From positions 78,485-142,484 of the forward strand of contig NZ_JANKBZ010000028.1 of NCBI RefSeq assembly GCF_024623785.1: DNA of 64,000 nt, in the 5' to 3' direction. This stretch comes from Archangium lipolyticum (GTDB lineage Bacteria > Myxococcota > Myxococcia > Myxococcales > Myxococcaceae). The stretch's first letter is position 1, and every line of letters starts with the position of its first letter. Positions 1-9,800 of the stretch are shown one piece after another. Position numbers and translations under genes: made by a program. The notes below the pieces were generated by a model. The model worked only from the letters and a program-made list of their open reading frames with translations. It was not told the DNA's origin and did not search any database.

Positions 1-3000
1 CGGAGTCGCATGCGCTTCACCCCTGCACGCGCCCATGTGGGGCCTGGGGCGGGTCATCGCCCTCGAGCACCCGGCGGCCTGGGGCGGGCTGGTGGATCTG
101 GATCCGAGCGCTCCGGCGGGTGAGGTGGAGGCGCTGTGGCGCGAGCTGTCCGGCTCCGATGGGGAGGATCAGGTCGCCTTCCGCGGTGGGGCCCGGTACA
201 TCGCGCGTCTCGTCTCCGCGCCTCCGGCGCCCGCGCTCGCGCCCGTCACGCTGCGCGCCGACGCGACGTACCTCATCACCGGTGGTCTGGGTGGGCTGGG
301 GCTGCATGTGGCCAGGTGGATGGTCTCCAAGGGCGCGCGGCACCTGGTGCTGCTGGGCCGGCGGAGCCTGCCCGATCGCGCCACGTGGCCGGAGCTTCCC
401 CGCGAGGGGGATGTCGGCCGGCAGCTCGCCGCGATCGAGGCGATGGAGGCCCAGGGGGCCACCGTGCTCGCCCTCAGCGCGGACGTGGGTGACCCGGCTC
501 GTATGGCGGAGGTCCTCGAGTCGATCCATCGAGGCCCGGCTCCGCTGAAGGGCATCATCCACGCCGCTGGCGTCTCCACGCTCGTGCCGCTCGAGACGAT
601 GGACGAGACGGCGCTCGCCTCCATCCTGCGTCCGAAGGTGCTCGGGGGTTGGGTGCTCCACCAGCTCACGCGCGAGCTGGAGCTGGACTTCACCGTCTAC
701 TTCTCGTCTGGCTCGGCCGTGTGGGGCTCGGCCCGGATGGCGCACTACGCCGCGGGCAACCAGTTCCTCGACGCGCTCGCCCACTACCGCCGCGCGCGGG
801 GGCAGCATGCGCTGAGCATCAACTGGGGGCCCTGGGCCGCCGAGGGCATGGTCGCCGAGGAGGGGTTGCGCTGGTTCGAGCGCATGGGCCTCCGGGGTGT
901 CACCGTGGAGGGCGGGCTCCAGGTGCTCGAGGCACTGCTCGCCATGGACGTGACCCAGCGCAGCGTCGCGCCGGTCGACTGGAGCCTCTTCAAGTCCGTC
1001 TACGAGTCGCGGTCGCGCAGGCCCCTGCTGGAGGCACTCGGCCAGGCTCCGGCGCCTTCGGCTTCCGAGCCGCGCCCGGTGGAGCAGGCCGCCGGAAGCG
1101 AGGAGCTGGCGCAGTTGCGCAACGCCTCGCCCGCGCGCCGCAAGGAGCTGGTGATCTCCTGGGTCCGTGAGGAGGTGGCCCGGGTGCTTGGCTTCCCGTC
1201 GAGCGCCTCGGTCAAGCTGGAGCAGGGCTTCTTCGAGACGGGCATGGACTCGATCACCGCCCTGGAGCTGCGGCGGCGGCTGGCGGCCCGGCTCGGTGTC
1301 CAGCTCGCGTCCACGATCGCCTTCGATCGTCCCTCCGTGCTGGCACTCGCTTCCCACATCCTGCAGGACGTGCTCCGGCTGGACGTGGAGGTGAAGGAGG
1401 AGGCCGCGCGCGCCACGAGCAGCTCGAACGAGCCGATCGCGATCATCGGCATTGGCTGCCGGGTGCCACAGGCCTCGGGTCCCGAGTCCTTCTGGCGGCT
1501 GCTGGAGGGCGGCGTGGACGCCATCCGGGAGGTGCCCGCTTCGCGCTGGAAGCTCGACGACTACTACGACCCACAGCCGGGCGTTCCGGGGAAGACCTAC
1601 ACCCGGTGGGGTGGCTTCCTGGATGGAGTCGATCAGTTCGACGCCCAGTTCTTCGGGATCGCCCCTCGCGAGGCGGCGAACATGGACCCGCAGCAGCGTC
1701 TGCTGCTGGAGGTGGCCTGGGAGTCGCTGGAGCACGCGGGGATCGCCCCGGCGCGCGTGGCCAACACCCGCACCGGCGTGTTCATCGGAATCGGCAGCAA
1801 CGAGTACGCGATGCTCCACGGGGTGGGGAGTGCCTCGGCCCCGGGTGACGCCTATATCGCCACGGGCAACGACTCGAGCTTCGCCGCCGGCCGCCTGGCC
1901 TATGTGCTCCGGCTCCAGGGTCCGACGATGAGCTTGAACACCGCATGCTCCTCGTCGCTGGTGGCCGTGCACCTGGCCTGCCAGAGCCTGCGCTCCGGCG
2001 AGAGCAACCTGGCGCTCGCCGGTGGCGTCAACCTGACGCTGGCTCCGCACTCGACCATCTACCTCGCGCAGCTCCGGGCCCTGTCCCGGGATGGACGGTG
2101 CAAGACCTTCGATGCCTCCGCGGACGGCTACGTGCGCAGCGAGGGTTGCGGCATCGTGGTCCTCAAGCGCCTGTCCGATGCGAAGCGGGATGGAGATGAC
2201 ATCCTCGCCGTCATCCGCGGCTCGGCCGTCAACCACGATGGTCCGAGCAGCGCGCTCACGGTTCCCAACGGCGAGGCCCAGCAGCAGGTCGTCCGCGCCG
2301 CCCTGGCCAGCGCCGGCGTCAAGCCCGCGGACGTGGACTACATCGAGGCGCACGGAACGGGCACGTCGCTCGGCGATCCCATCGAGGTCCGGGCGCTGGC
2401 CAGGGTGCTCGGTGAGGGACGCACGCCCGAGCAGCGGCTGCTCATCGGCTCGGTGAAGACCAGCATCGGCCACCTGGAGGCGGCGGCGGGCATCGCCGGT
2501 CTCATCAAGGTCGTCCTCTCCCAGCGGCACGGGGTGGTTCCGCCGCACCTGCACCTCGAGCGCCTCAACCCGCACATCGAGCTGGACGGCTTCCCGCTGG
2601 ACATCCCGACGCGGCCCACTCCGTGGCCCGAGCGCTCGCGCCCGCGGATCGCCGGCATCAGCGCCTTCGGCCTGAGCGGCACCAACGCGCACGTCATCGT
2701 GGAGGAGGCGCCCCGGCCCGAGCCTGTCGCGGCGGCCCAGCCCGAGAGCCGCCCGCGCGTGCTCGCGCTCTCGGCGAAGACGAAGGGCGCGCTCACGCAG
2801 CTCGCGACGCGGGTCGGTGAGCACCTCGCCGCGAACCCGGCGCTGGCGCTCGCGGATGTGTGCCACGCGGCGAACACGCAGCGCACCTCGTTCCCGCACC
2901 GGCTCGCGCTCGTCGCGGGGTCGACGGAGCAGGCCCGGGAGCGGCTGCTGGCGTTCGCACGCGGGGAGGAGGTCCCCCGGCTGGTCCAGGACCGCGCCGA

Positions 3001-6000
3001 GGGCGAGGCCCCCAAGGTCGTCTTCGTGTTCACGGGCCAGGGCGCGCAGTACGCGGGCATGGGCCGGGAGCTGTACGAGACCGAGCCCGTCTTCCGGGCG
3101 GCCCTGGATCGGTGCAACGCGCTGCTCGGGGGCAGGTGGGGTGAGTCCCTCCTGTCGGTGATGCACGGGGCGGGCTCGCGGATCGACGAGACCGAGTACA
3201 CGCAGCCGGCCCTCTTCGCGCTGGAGTACGCCCTGGCGGAGCTGTGGCGCTCCTGGGGGGTCGAGCCCTGGGCCGTGCTGGGACACAGCGTCGGCGAGTA
3301 CGTCGCCGCCTGCGTGGCGGGGGTGATGGAGCTCGAGGAGGCCCTCGGGCTCATCACCGAGCGCGCGCGGCTCATGCAGGCGCTGCCGCGCGATGGCGAG
3401 ATGATGGCCGTCTCCGCGAGCGAGGAGCAGGCCGCGGAGGCACTGGCTCCGTACGCGGATCGGGTCTCGATCGCGGCGGTCAACGGGCCGGCGGACACCG
3501 TGCTCTCCGGCGAGCGCGAGGCGGTGGAGACCATCGCCGCCTCGTTGCAGGCCAGGGGCATCAAGACCCGGCGGCTCACCGTGTCGCACGCGTTCCACTC
3601 GCCGCTCATGGAGCCCATGCTGGATGCCTTCGAGCGCGCGGCCGGGAAGATCTCCTTCCGCGCGCCTCGCATCCACCTGGCCTCCAATGTCACGGGCCGG
3701 ATTCTCGAGGACGGCGCCGTGCTCGACGCCGCGTACTTCCGCCGCCACGTGCGCGAGGCGGTGCGCTTCCACGACGGGCTGAAGGCGCTCCGGGCGCTCG
3801 GCGGCACCGTGTTCGTGGAGGTCGGTCCGCACCCGACGCTCACCGGCATGGCGCTCAAGGGGCTCGGGGATGACGCGGGCACCTGGCTGCCCTCGCTGCG
3901 CAAGGGTCTTCCCGAGCAGCCGCAGATCCTCTCCAGCCTGGGGGCGCTCTACACCCAGGGCGTGGCGGTGGATTGGGCCGCGGTGGATGGTGAAAGCCCC
4001 CGGTCGCGCGTCGCGCTTCCGACCTATCCGTGGCAGCACCAGCGGCACTGGCTGGAGACGCCCAAGGCGTCCCGCCCGGCCTCGCCCGTCACGAGCGCAC
4101 AGGCGCTCGTCGGACAGCGTGTGCGCTCGCCCTTGAACAAGGCGATCGTCTTCGAGGGCCGCTACAGCGCGCAGTCGTTGCCCTTCCTCGATGAGCACCG
4201 GCTCTACGGGACGATCGTCGTGCCCGGCTCGTGCCACATCGCGCGCATCCTCGCGACCGCCGCCCAATCGCTCGGCGTGGGGCCGTACACCATCGAGAAG
4301 TGCCTCTTCTCGCAGCCCATCGTGCTCGCGGACGATGAGGAGCAGCTCGTCCAGCTCGTCCTCGCGCCCAAGGGACAGGGCCGGTACGACTTCGAGCTCT
4401 ACAGCCTCTCCGCGTCCGCCGACGAGGAGACCGAGGGCTGGCTGCTGAATGGCACGGGCTCGCTGCAGGTGGGCGGAGAGGGGCCCGCGCGTCCGGCGCC
4501 CCTGTCGCGGCAGGAGATCGAGGCGCGCTGCTCGCGCCACGTGGATTCCGGCATCTACGAGCGGAACTGGGACATCGGGTTCCACCTCGGCCACGCGTTC
4601 CGGTGGATCGAGCGCATCTGGAGTGGCGGGCGCGAGGCGCTCTGCCAGATGCGCCCGCTGTCGGAGCGGGATGACCGGGGGCTGTACATCCACCCGGGCC
4701 TCGTCGACTCCTTCCTACAGGCGATGGGCACGGATCTCATCCGCGACGACGCGCAGTTGAGCACCGTCTACGTGCCGATCTCGGTGGAGCGCTTCCGCTT
4801 CCACGAGCGGCCGAGCGGCCCCGTGTGGGCGTACGCCGTGCGGCGGGACGCCGAGGACACCGTGGGTGAGGTGATCACCGGCGACGTGTACGTGGTCGAC
4901 GCCGAGGGGCGGGTGCTCATCGAGATCGAGGGCCTGAAGCACAAGCGCGCCCCGCGCGAGGCGCTGATGGCGGTGCTGCGCCATGGCCAGCGCGATACGC
5001 TCCACGAGCTCGGTTGGAAGCGTCAGCCCCTGCCCGACGGAGTGCCCGGGCTCGGCCGCTGGATCGTGTTCGCGGACACGGAGGGCACCGCGGAGGCACT
5101 CGCGGAACGGCTCCGGTGGAGTGGTTGCCGCCCCGTGCTGGTCCACCCGGGAGAGGCGTTCGTCCGCCACGACGCGGATCGCTTCACCCTCGACGCCCGG
5201 CGCGCCGAGGACTACGCGCGGCTGCTCGAGGAGGCGGTGCCACCGGGCGAATCGCTCGGTGGCGTCGTCCACCTCTGGGGGCTGCGCGGGCCACGCGGAG
5301 AGGATGTGGAGTCGCTGCACGCGGCGCACCTGTTGGGTTGTGGCAGCGCGCTGCATCTGGTCAAGGCACTGGTGGGCTCTTCCTCCGCCGCTCGCCTCTG
5401 GCTGGTGACCCGCGGAGCCCGCGCCCTCTCGTCCGGCTCGAGGCCGCTCGCGCTGGAGCAGGTCCCGCTCTGGGGTCTGGGCGTCGTCTTCTCGCAGGAG
5501 CATCCCGACCGGTGTGGTGCGCTCATCGACCTCGATCCCGCTGCCTCCGAGCAGGATGCACTGGCGATCTGGCGTGAGCTCAGCGCCTCGGATGGCGAGC
5601 GGCAGGTGGTGATCCGCGAGGGCCAGCGCCACGTCGCGAGGATGCGCGCGGCGCGTGACGAGCAGCGGGATGCGCCACGGTTGCTGCCGGACGCGAGCTA
5701 CCTGATCACGGGTGGACTCGGTGGGCTGGGCCTCTCGCTCGCGCGGTGGATGGTGGATCAGGGCGCGCGCAACCTCGTGCTCATCGGGCGCGGCGGGCCC
5801 AGACCGGAGGCTCAGGAGTCCCTCCGCGCCCTGGAGGCCGCCGGAGCGAGGATCCTCGTCCTCCAGGCGGATGTGTCGAAGCGGGAAGACGTCCGCCGGA
5901 CGCTCGGGGAAGCGGGGAAGCTGGCCCCCTTGCGCGGCGTGGTCCATGCGGCGGGTGTCCTGGACGACGGCGTCCTCCTGCAGCAGGACTGGGAGCGCTT

Positions 6001-6886
6001 CGCCCGGGTGCTCGCACCCAAGGTGGACGGCGCGTGGCACCTGCATGAGTTGACCCGGGGCGAGGAGCTCGACTTCTTCGTGCTGTTCTCGTCGGCGGCG
6101 ACACTGCTCGGCTCGCAGGGGCAGGGCAGCTACGCGGCGGCCAATGCCTTCCTGGACGCGCTGGCGCATCACCGGCACACCCTGGGGCTGCCGGCGTTGA
6201 GCATCAACTGGGGCCCCTGGGCAGAGGTCGGCATGGCCGCGCAGCTCGCGTCCCGCTTCCAGGCGCAGGGCATCGAGGCCTTCACGCCGGACGTGGCGCT
6301 GCGGGCATTCGGCCGGGTGCTCGGCCACGGGCAGCCGCAAGTCACCCTCATGCGGGTCCACTGGTCGCGCTACCTCGAGCAGTTCCCGCGGGGCGCGGCG
6401 CCGACCCTGCTCGCGGAGCTCTACGGCCGGGTGGTGGCCGGGCCCGAGGGCGAGCACGCGTCTTCCGAGCTCCGGCGCCGGCTCGAGAAGGCGGAGCCAC
6501 GCCAGCGCCTGTCGCTGCTGCTGGAGCACGTGCAGGGCGAGGCGGTGCGGGTGCTCGGCCTGGATGCGTCGTCCCCGCTGGAACCCCGGCAGCGGTTGTT
6601 CGAGGTGGGCATGGACTCGCTGATGGCGCTCGAGCTCCGCAACCGCCTGCAGAACACCGTGGGGGCGTCGCTGCCGTCGACCCTGGTCTTCGACTACCCG
6701 ACGGCCGAGGCGCTCGCGAGCTACCTGCACGACGAGGTCCTCGGCCTGGAGACGCAGACGGATGGAAGCGCGCAAGGGGAGGCCCAGGACTCGGCGCTCC
6801 TCGAGCGCATCATGGAACTGTCGCAGGAAGAGCTCGCCGCCTCCCTGGAGGCGAAGCTCTCGGCCCTGATGGAAGAAGGATCATGA
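1..6886 (+). CDS. mxaB1: Modular type I polyketide synthase, 5'-truncated by the window: [KR-ACP]-KS-AT-DH-KR-ACP
   Basis: This is an assembly-line PKS whose frame is open to the left edge, so the true start lies outside. Counting from the first in-window Met (nt 35): KR1 has the NADP motif TGGLGGLG near residue 80; ACP1 has GMDSI with its phosphopantetheine Ser at 406; KS runs about 466-890 with TACSSS (Cys 638), EAHGTGT and the KTSIGHLE His. AT has GHSVGE near 1085 and HAFH at 1185, the malonyl-CoA signature. DH has the intact HRLYGTIVVP motif near 1388 and a DSFLQ Asp. KR2 carries LDD (B-type), and ACP2 Ser is 2195, followed by a helical tail that may dock with the next protein. KR1 lacks LDD and has Trp eight residues before the catalytic Tyr, so it is A-type. 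The full module is therefore expected to leave an E double bond. The symbol rests on position two genes before an mxaA-like NRPS and on agreement with the myxalamid structure. Confidence 0.95.
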   Translation, partial: GVACASPLHAPMWGLGRVIALEHPAAWGGLVDLDPSAPAGEVEALWRELSGSDGEDQVAFRGGARYIARLVSAPPAPALAPVTLRADATYLITGGLGGLGLHVARWMVSKGARHLVLLGRRSLPDRATWPELPREGDVGRQLAAIEAMEAQGATVLALSADVGDPARMAEVLESIHRGPAPLKGIIHAAGVSTLVPLETMDETALASILRPKVLGGWVLHQLTRELELDFTVYFSSGSAVWGSARMAHYAAGNQFLDALAHYRRARGQHALSINWGPWAAEGMVAEEGLRWFERMGLRGVTVEGGLQVLEALLAMDVTQRSVAPVDWSLFKSVYESRSRRPLLEALGQAPAPSASEPRPVEQAAGSEELAQLRNASPARRKELVISWVREEVARVLGFPSSASVKLEQGFFETGMDSITALELRRRLAARLGVQLASTIAFDRPSVLALASHILQDVLRLDVEVKEEAARATSSSNEPIAIIGIGCRVPQASGPESFWRLLEGGVDAIREVPASRWKLDDYYDPQPGVPGKTYTRWGGFLDGVDQFDAQFFGIAPREAANMDPQQRLLLEVAWESLEHAGIAPARVANTRTGVFIGIGSNEYAMLHGVGSASAPGDAYIATGNDSSFAAGRLAYVLRLQGPTMSLNTACSSSLVAVHLACQSLRSGESNLALAGGVNLTLAPHSTIYLAQLRALSRDGRCKTFDASADGYVRSEGCGIVVLKRLSDAKRDGDDILAVIRGSAVNHDGPSSALTVPNGEAQQQVVRAALASAGVKPADVDYIEAHGTGTSLGDPIEVRALARVLGEGRTPEQRLLIGSVKTSIGHLEAAAGIAGLIKVVLSQRHGVVPPHLHLERLNPHIELDGFPLDIPTRPTPWPERSRPRIAGISAFGLSGTNAHVIVEEAPRPEPVAAAQPESRPRVLALSAKTKGALTQLATRVGEHLAANPALALADVCHAANTQRTSFPHRLALVAGSTEQARERLLAFARGEEVPRLVQDRAEGEAPKVVFVFTGQGAQYAGMGRELYETEPVFRAALDRCNALLGGRWGESLLSVMHGAGSRIDETEYTQPALFALEYALAELWRSWGVEPWAVLGHSVGEYVAACVAGVMELEEALGLITERARLMQALPRDGEMMAVSASEEQAAEALAPYADRVSIAAVNGPADTVLSGEREAVETIAASLQARGIKTRRLTVSHAFHSPLMEPMLDAFERAAGKISFRAPRIHLASNVTGRILEDGAVLDAAYFRRHVREAVRFHDGLKALRALGGTVFVEVGPHPTLTGMALKGLGDDAGTWLPSLRKGLPEQPQILSSLGALYTQGVAVDWAAVDGESPRSRVALPTYPWQHQRHWLETPKASRPASPVTSAQALVGQRVRSPLNKAIVFEGRYSAQSLPFLDEHRLYGTIVVPGSCHIARILATAAQSLGVGPYTIEKCLFSQPIVLADDEEQLVQLVLAPKGQGRYDFELYSLSASADEETEGWLLNGTGSLQVGGEGPARPAPLSRQEIEARCSRHVDSGIYERNWDIGFHLGHAFRWIERIWSGGREALCQMRPLSERDDRGLYIHPGLVDSFLQAMGTDLIRDDAQLSTVYVPISVERFRFHERPSGPVWAYAVRRDAEDTVGEVITGDVYVVDAEGRVLIEIEGLKHKRAPREALMAVLRHGQRDTLHELGWKRQPLPDGVPGLGRWIVFADTEGTAEALAERLRWSGCRPVLVHPGEAFVRHDADRFTLDARRAEDYARLLEEAVPPGESLGGVVHLWGLRGPRGEDVESLHAAHLLGCGSALHLVKALVGSSSAARLWLVTRGARALSSGSRPLALEQVPLWGLGVVFSQEHPDRCGALIDLDPAASEQDALAIWRELSASDGERQVVIREGQRHVARMRAARDEQRDAPRLLPDASYLITGGLGGLGLSLARWMVDQGARNLVLIGRGGPRPEAQESLRALEAAGARILVLQADVSKREDVRRTLGEAGKLAPLRGVVHAAGVLDDGVLLQQDWERFARVLAPKVDGAWHLHELTRGEELDFFVLFSSAATLLGSQGQGSYAAANAFLDALAHHRHTLGLPALSINWGPWAEVGMAAQLASRFQAQGIEAFTPDVALRAFGRVLGHGQPQVTLMRVHWSRYLEQFPRGAAPTLLAELYGRVVAGPEGEHASSELRRRLEKAEPRQRLSLLLEHVQGEAVRVLGLDASSPLEPRQRLFEVGMDSLMALELRNRLQNTVGASLPSTLVFDYPTAEALASYLHDEVLGLETQTDGSAQGEAQDSALLERIMELSQEELAASLEAKLSALMEEGS

Positions 6887-9800
6887 GCAAGCAGGAAAAG
6901 CCAGCCGAGCCCTCCGCGCTGCAGCGCGCCGCGTTGCTCGTGGAGAAGTTGCAGACACGTCTCGAGGCGGTGGAGCGTGCCCGCACCGAGCCGATCGCCG
7001 TCATCGGGATGGGGTGCCGTTTCCCGGGCGGCGCCAACGATGGTCCGTCGTACTGGAAGCTGCTGCGCGACGGCGTGGATGCGATGCGCGAGGTGCCCGA
7101 GTCCCGCTGGGACGTGCCCGGCCATTACGATTCCCGCCGGGGTGTCCCCGGCAAGATGTACGGAATCAAGGGTGGCTTCCTCGACGACGTGGAGCGCTTC
7201 GATGCCGGGTTCTTCGGCATCTCTCCCCGGGAGGCGGCGAGCCTGGATCCGCAGCAGCGGCTCGTCCTCGAGGTCGCGTGGGAGGCGCTGGAGAACGCGG
7301 GCCTGACGCCCGAGCGGCTCGTGGGCAGCAAGACGGGCGTCTTCATGGGCGTGATGTCCAGCGACTACATGGCGCGCCTGCTGAAGGAGAACGACCCGAC
7401 CCTCCTCGACGGGTACACGGCGACGGGCAACGGGTACAGCTTCGTTCCGGGCCGCCTCTCCTACGTGCTCGGGTTGCAGGGGCCGTGCATGCCGGTCGAC
7501 ACCGCCTGCTCGTCCTCACTGGTCGCCATCCACCTGGCCAGCGAGAGCCTCCGGGCGGGTGAGTCCAACCTGGCGCTGGTGGGCGGGGTCAACCTGATCC
7601 TCTCTCCGGAGACGACGATCTGCCTGTGCAGCATGCAGGCGCTCGCGAGCGATTGCCGGTGCAAGACGTTCGATGCCTCCGCGGATGGATACGTGCGCGG
7701 TGAGGGCTGTGGCGTCCTCGTGCTCAAGCGGCTCTCGGATGCGCAGCGCGATGGCGATTCGATCCTCGCGTTGATCCGCGGCTCCGCCGTCAACCATGAC
7801 GGTGCCAGCGGAGGACTGACCGTCCCCAACGGGCCGGCGCAACAGGCGGTCATCCAGCGGGCGCTCGACAACGCGCGCATCGCCCCGGCCCTCGTGGGTT
7901 ACATCGAGGCCCATGGTACCGGCACGCCACTCGGGGATCCGATCGAGCTCCGGGCGCTCGGCGCCGTGCTCGGCAAGGGGCGCCCGGCGGACAGGCCCTT
8001 CTACATCGGGTCGGTGAAGACGAACATCGGCCACCTCGAGCCGGCCGCGGGTATCGCCGGGGTCATCAAGACGATCCTCTCGTTGCAGCACAAGGAGATC
8101 CCCCCGCATCTGCACTTCCACACCCCCAACCCGCATGTGGAGTGGGAGCGCATTCCGGCGCGAGTCCCCGTCGAGCGCGTCCCCTGGCCGGCCCACGAGG
8201 GGCGGCGCATCGCAGGAGTGAGCTCCTTCGGGCTGAGTGGGATCAACGCGCATGTGGTGGTGGAGGAGGCTCCCGCCCCCACCAGCACCGCCGCACCGGC
8301 CGAGGACGGGAGGCCGCAGCTCGTCGTCCTGTCCGCGAAGACGCCGCGGGCGCTGTCCACCCTGGCGGAGACGTGGAGCTCGTTCCTGAAGAGCGAGGAG
8401 ACGGGGTCGCTCGCCGACATCGGCTACACCTCGACGCTCTGCCGCACGCATCACGACCACCGGCTCGCCCTCGCGGCGAGGTCCAGGCAGGAGCTCATCG
8501 AGCAGCTCCAGGCCTTCGCCGCCGGGGAGAGCCATGACGGCCTGTCCTCGGGGCGCCGGGGCGCGGGGTTGGCGCAGAAGATCGTCTTCGTTTTTCCGGG
8601 GCAGGGCTCGCAGTGGCTCGGAATGGGACGGAGGCTGTACGCGGAGGACGCCACGTTCCGGGAGGCCATCGACCGTTGCCATGAGGCGATGCGCCCTCAT
8701 GCGGACTGGTCCCTGCGCGAGCTCCTGACGGTCCCCGAGCAACAGCCCCGCTGGAATGACATCGACGTCATCCAGCCGACGCTGTTCGCCTTGCAGGTGG
8801 CACTCGCGGCGGTGTGGCGCTCGTTCGGTCTGGAGCCTCACGCCGTGGTGGGGCACAGCATGGGAGAGGTCGCCGCGGCGCACGTCGCGGGGGCGCTCTC
8901 ACTGGAGGACGCGGCGCGCATCATCTGCGAGCGCAGCAAGCTGCTCAGACGCGTCAGTGGCCAGGGGGCCATGGCCGTCGTGGAGCTCACCCGGGAGCAG
9001 GCGGAGGCGGAGCTCCGGGGAGCGGAGGATCGGATCGCCATCGCGGTCAGCAACAGCCCGAAGTCGACGGTGCTCTCGGGAGACCCGGCCGCGCTGAAGG
9101 AGGTGCTGGAGCGTCTTCAGAAGCGTGAGGTGTTCTGCCGTTGGGTGAAGGTGGACGTGGCCTCGCACAGCCCGCAGATGGATCCGCTGCGGCAGGAGTT
9201 GCTGGAGCGGATGGCGGCCATCCGCCCCACCGGGAGCTCGGTGCCGCTCTATTCCACGGTGACGGGGGCACCCATCGATGGCCGCGAGCTGGGTGCCTCG
9301 TACTGGGTGCGCAACCTCCGCCAGCCCGTGCTGTTCGCCGATGCGGTCCAGCGCCTCATCCAGGATGGAAACGTCCTGTTCATCGAGCTGAGCCCCCATC
9401 CCATCCTCGTGCCCTTCGTGGATGCGATGTTGCGGGAGGGGGACACGTCCGGGCGGGGGCTCGTGGTTCCAAGCCTGCTCCGGGAGCAGGAGGAGTGGCA
9501 TTGCCTGCTCTCGTCCCTGGGCGCGCTGTCGACCCGGGTGGACCGCGTGGACTGGCTCCGGCTGCATCCGAACAAGCGGCGCCGGGTCGCGCTCCCCACG
9601 TATCCGTGGCAGCGCGAGCGGCATTGGTTGGATCTGGAGCCCTCCGGGCGGGTCCGGGTCATGCGCGGGAGGTCCGGAGGCCATCCGCTCCTGGGGTCCT
9701 CGTTCACGACCTCCGTGCACGAGGAGACCCGCTTCTGGGAATCCGCGCTGAGCGCGACGGAGCCGTCGTACCTGGCGGATCACCGCGTGAGTGGAGCGGT

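Noticed and set aside
17..4693. Antisense open frame of 1558 aa across the first PKS gene
   Set aside because: The protein is Arg/His/Pro-rich without domains and lies opposite clear PKS domains; it is an effect of high GC codon bias.
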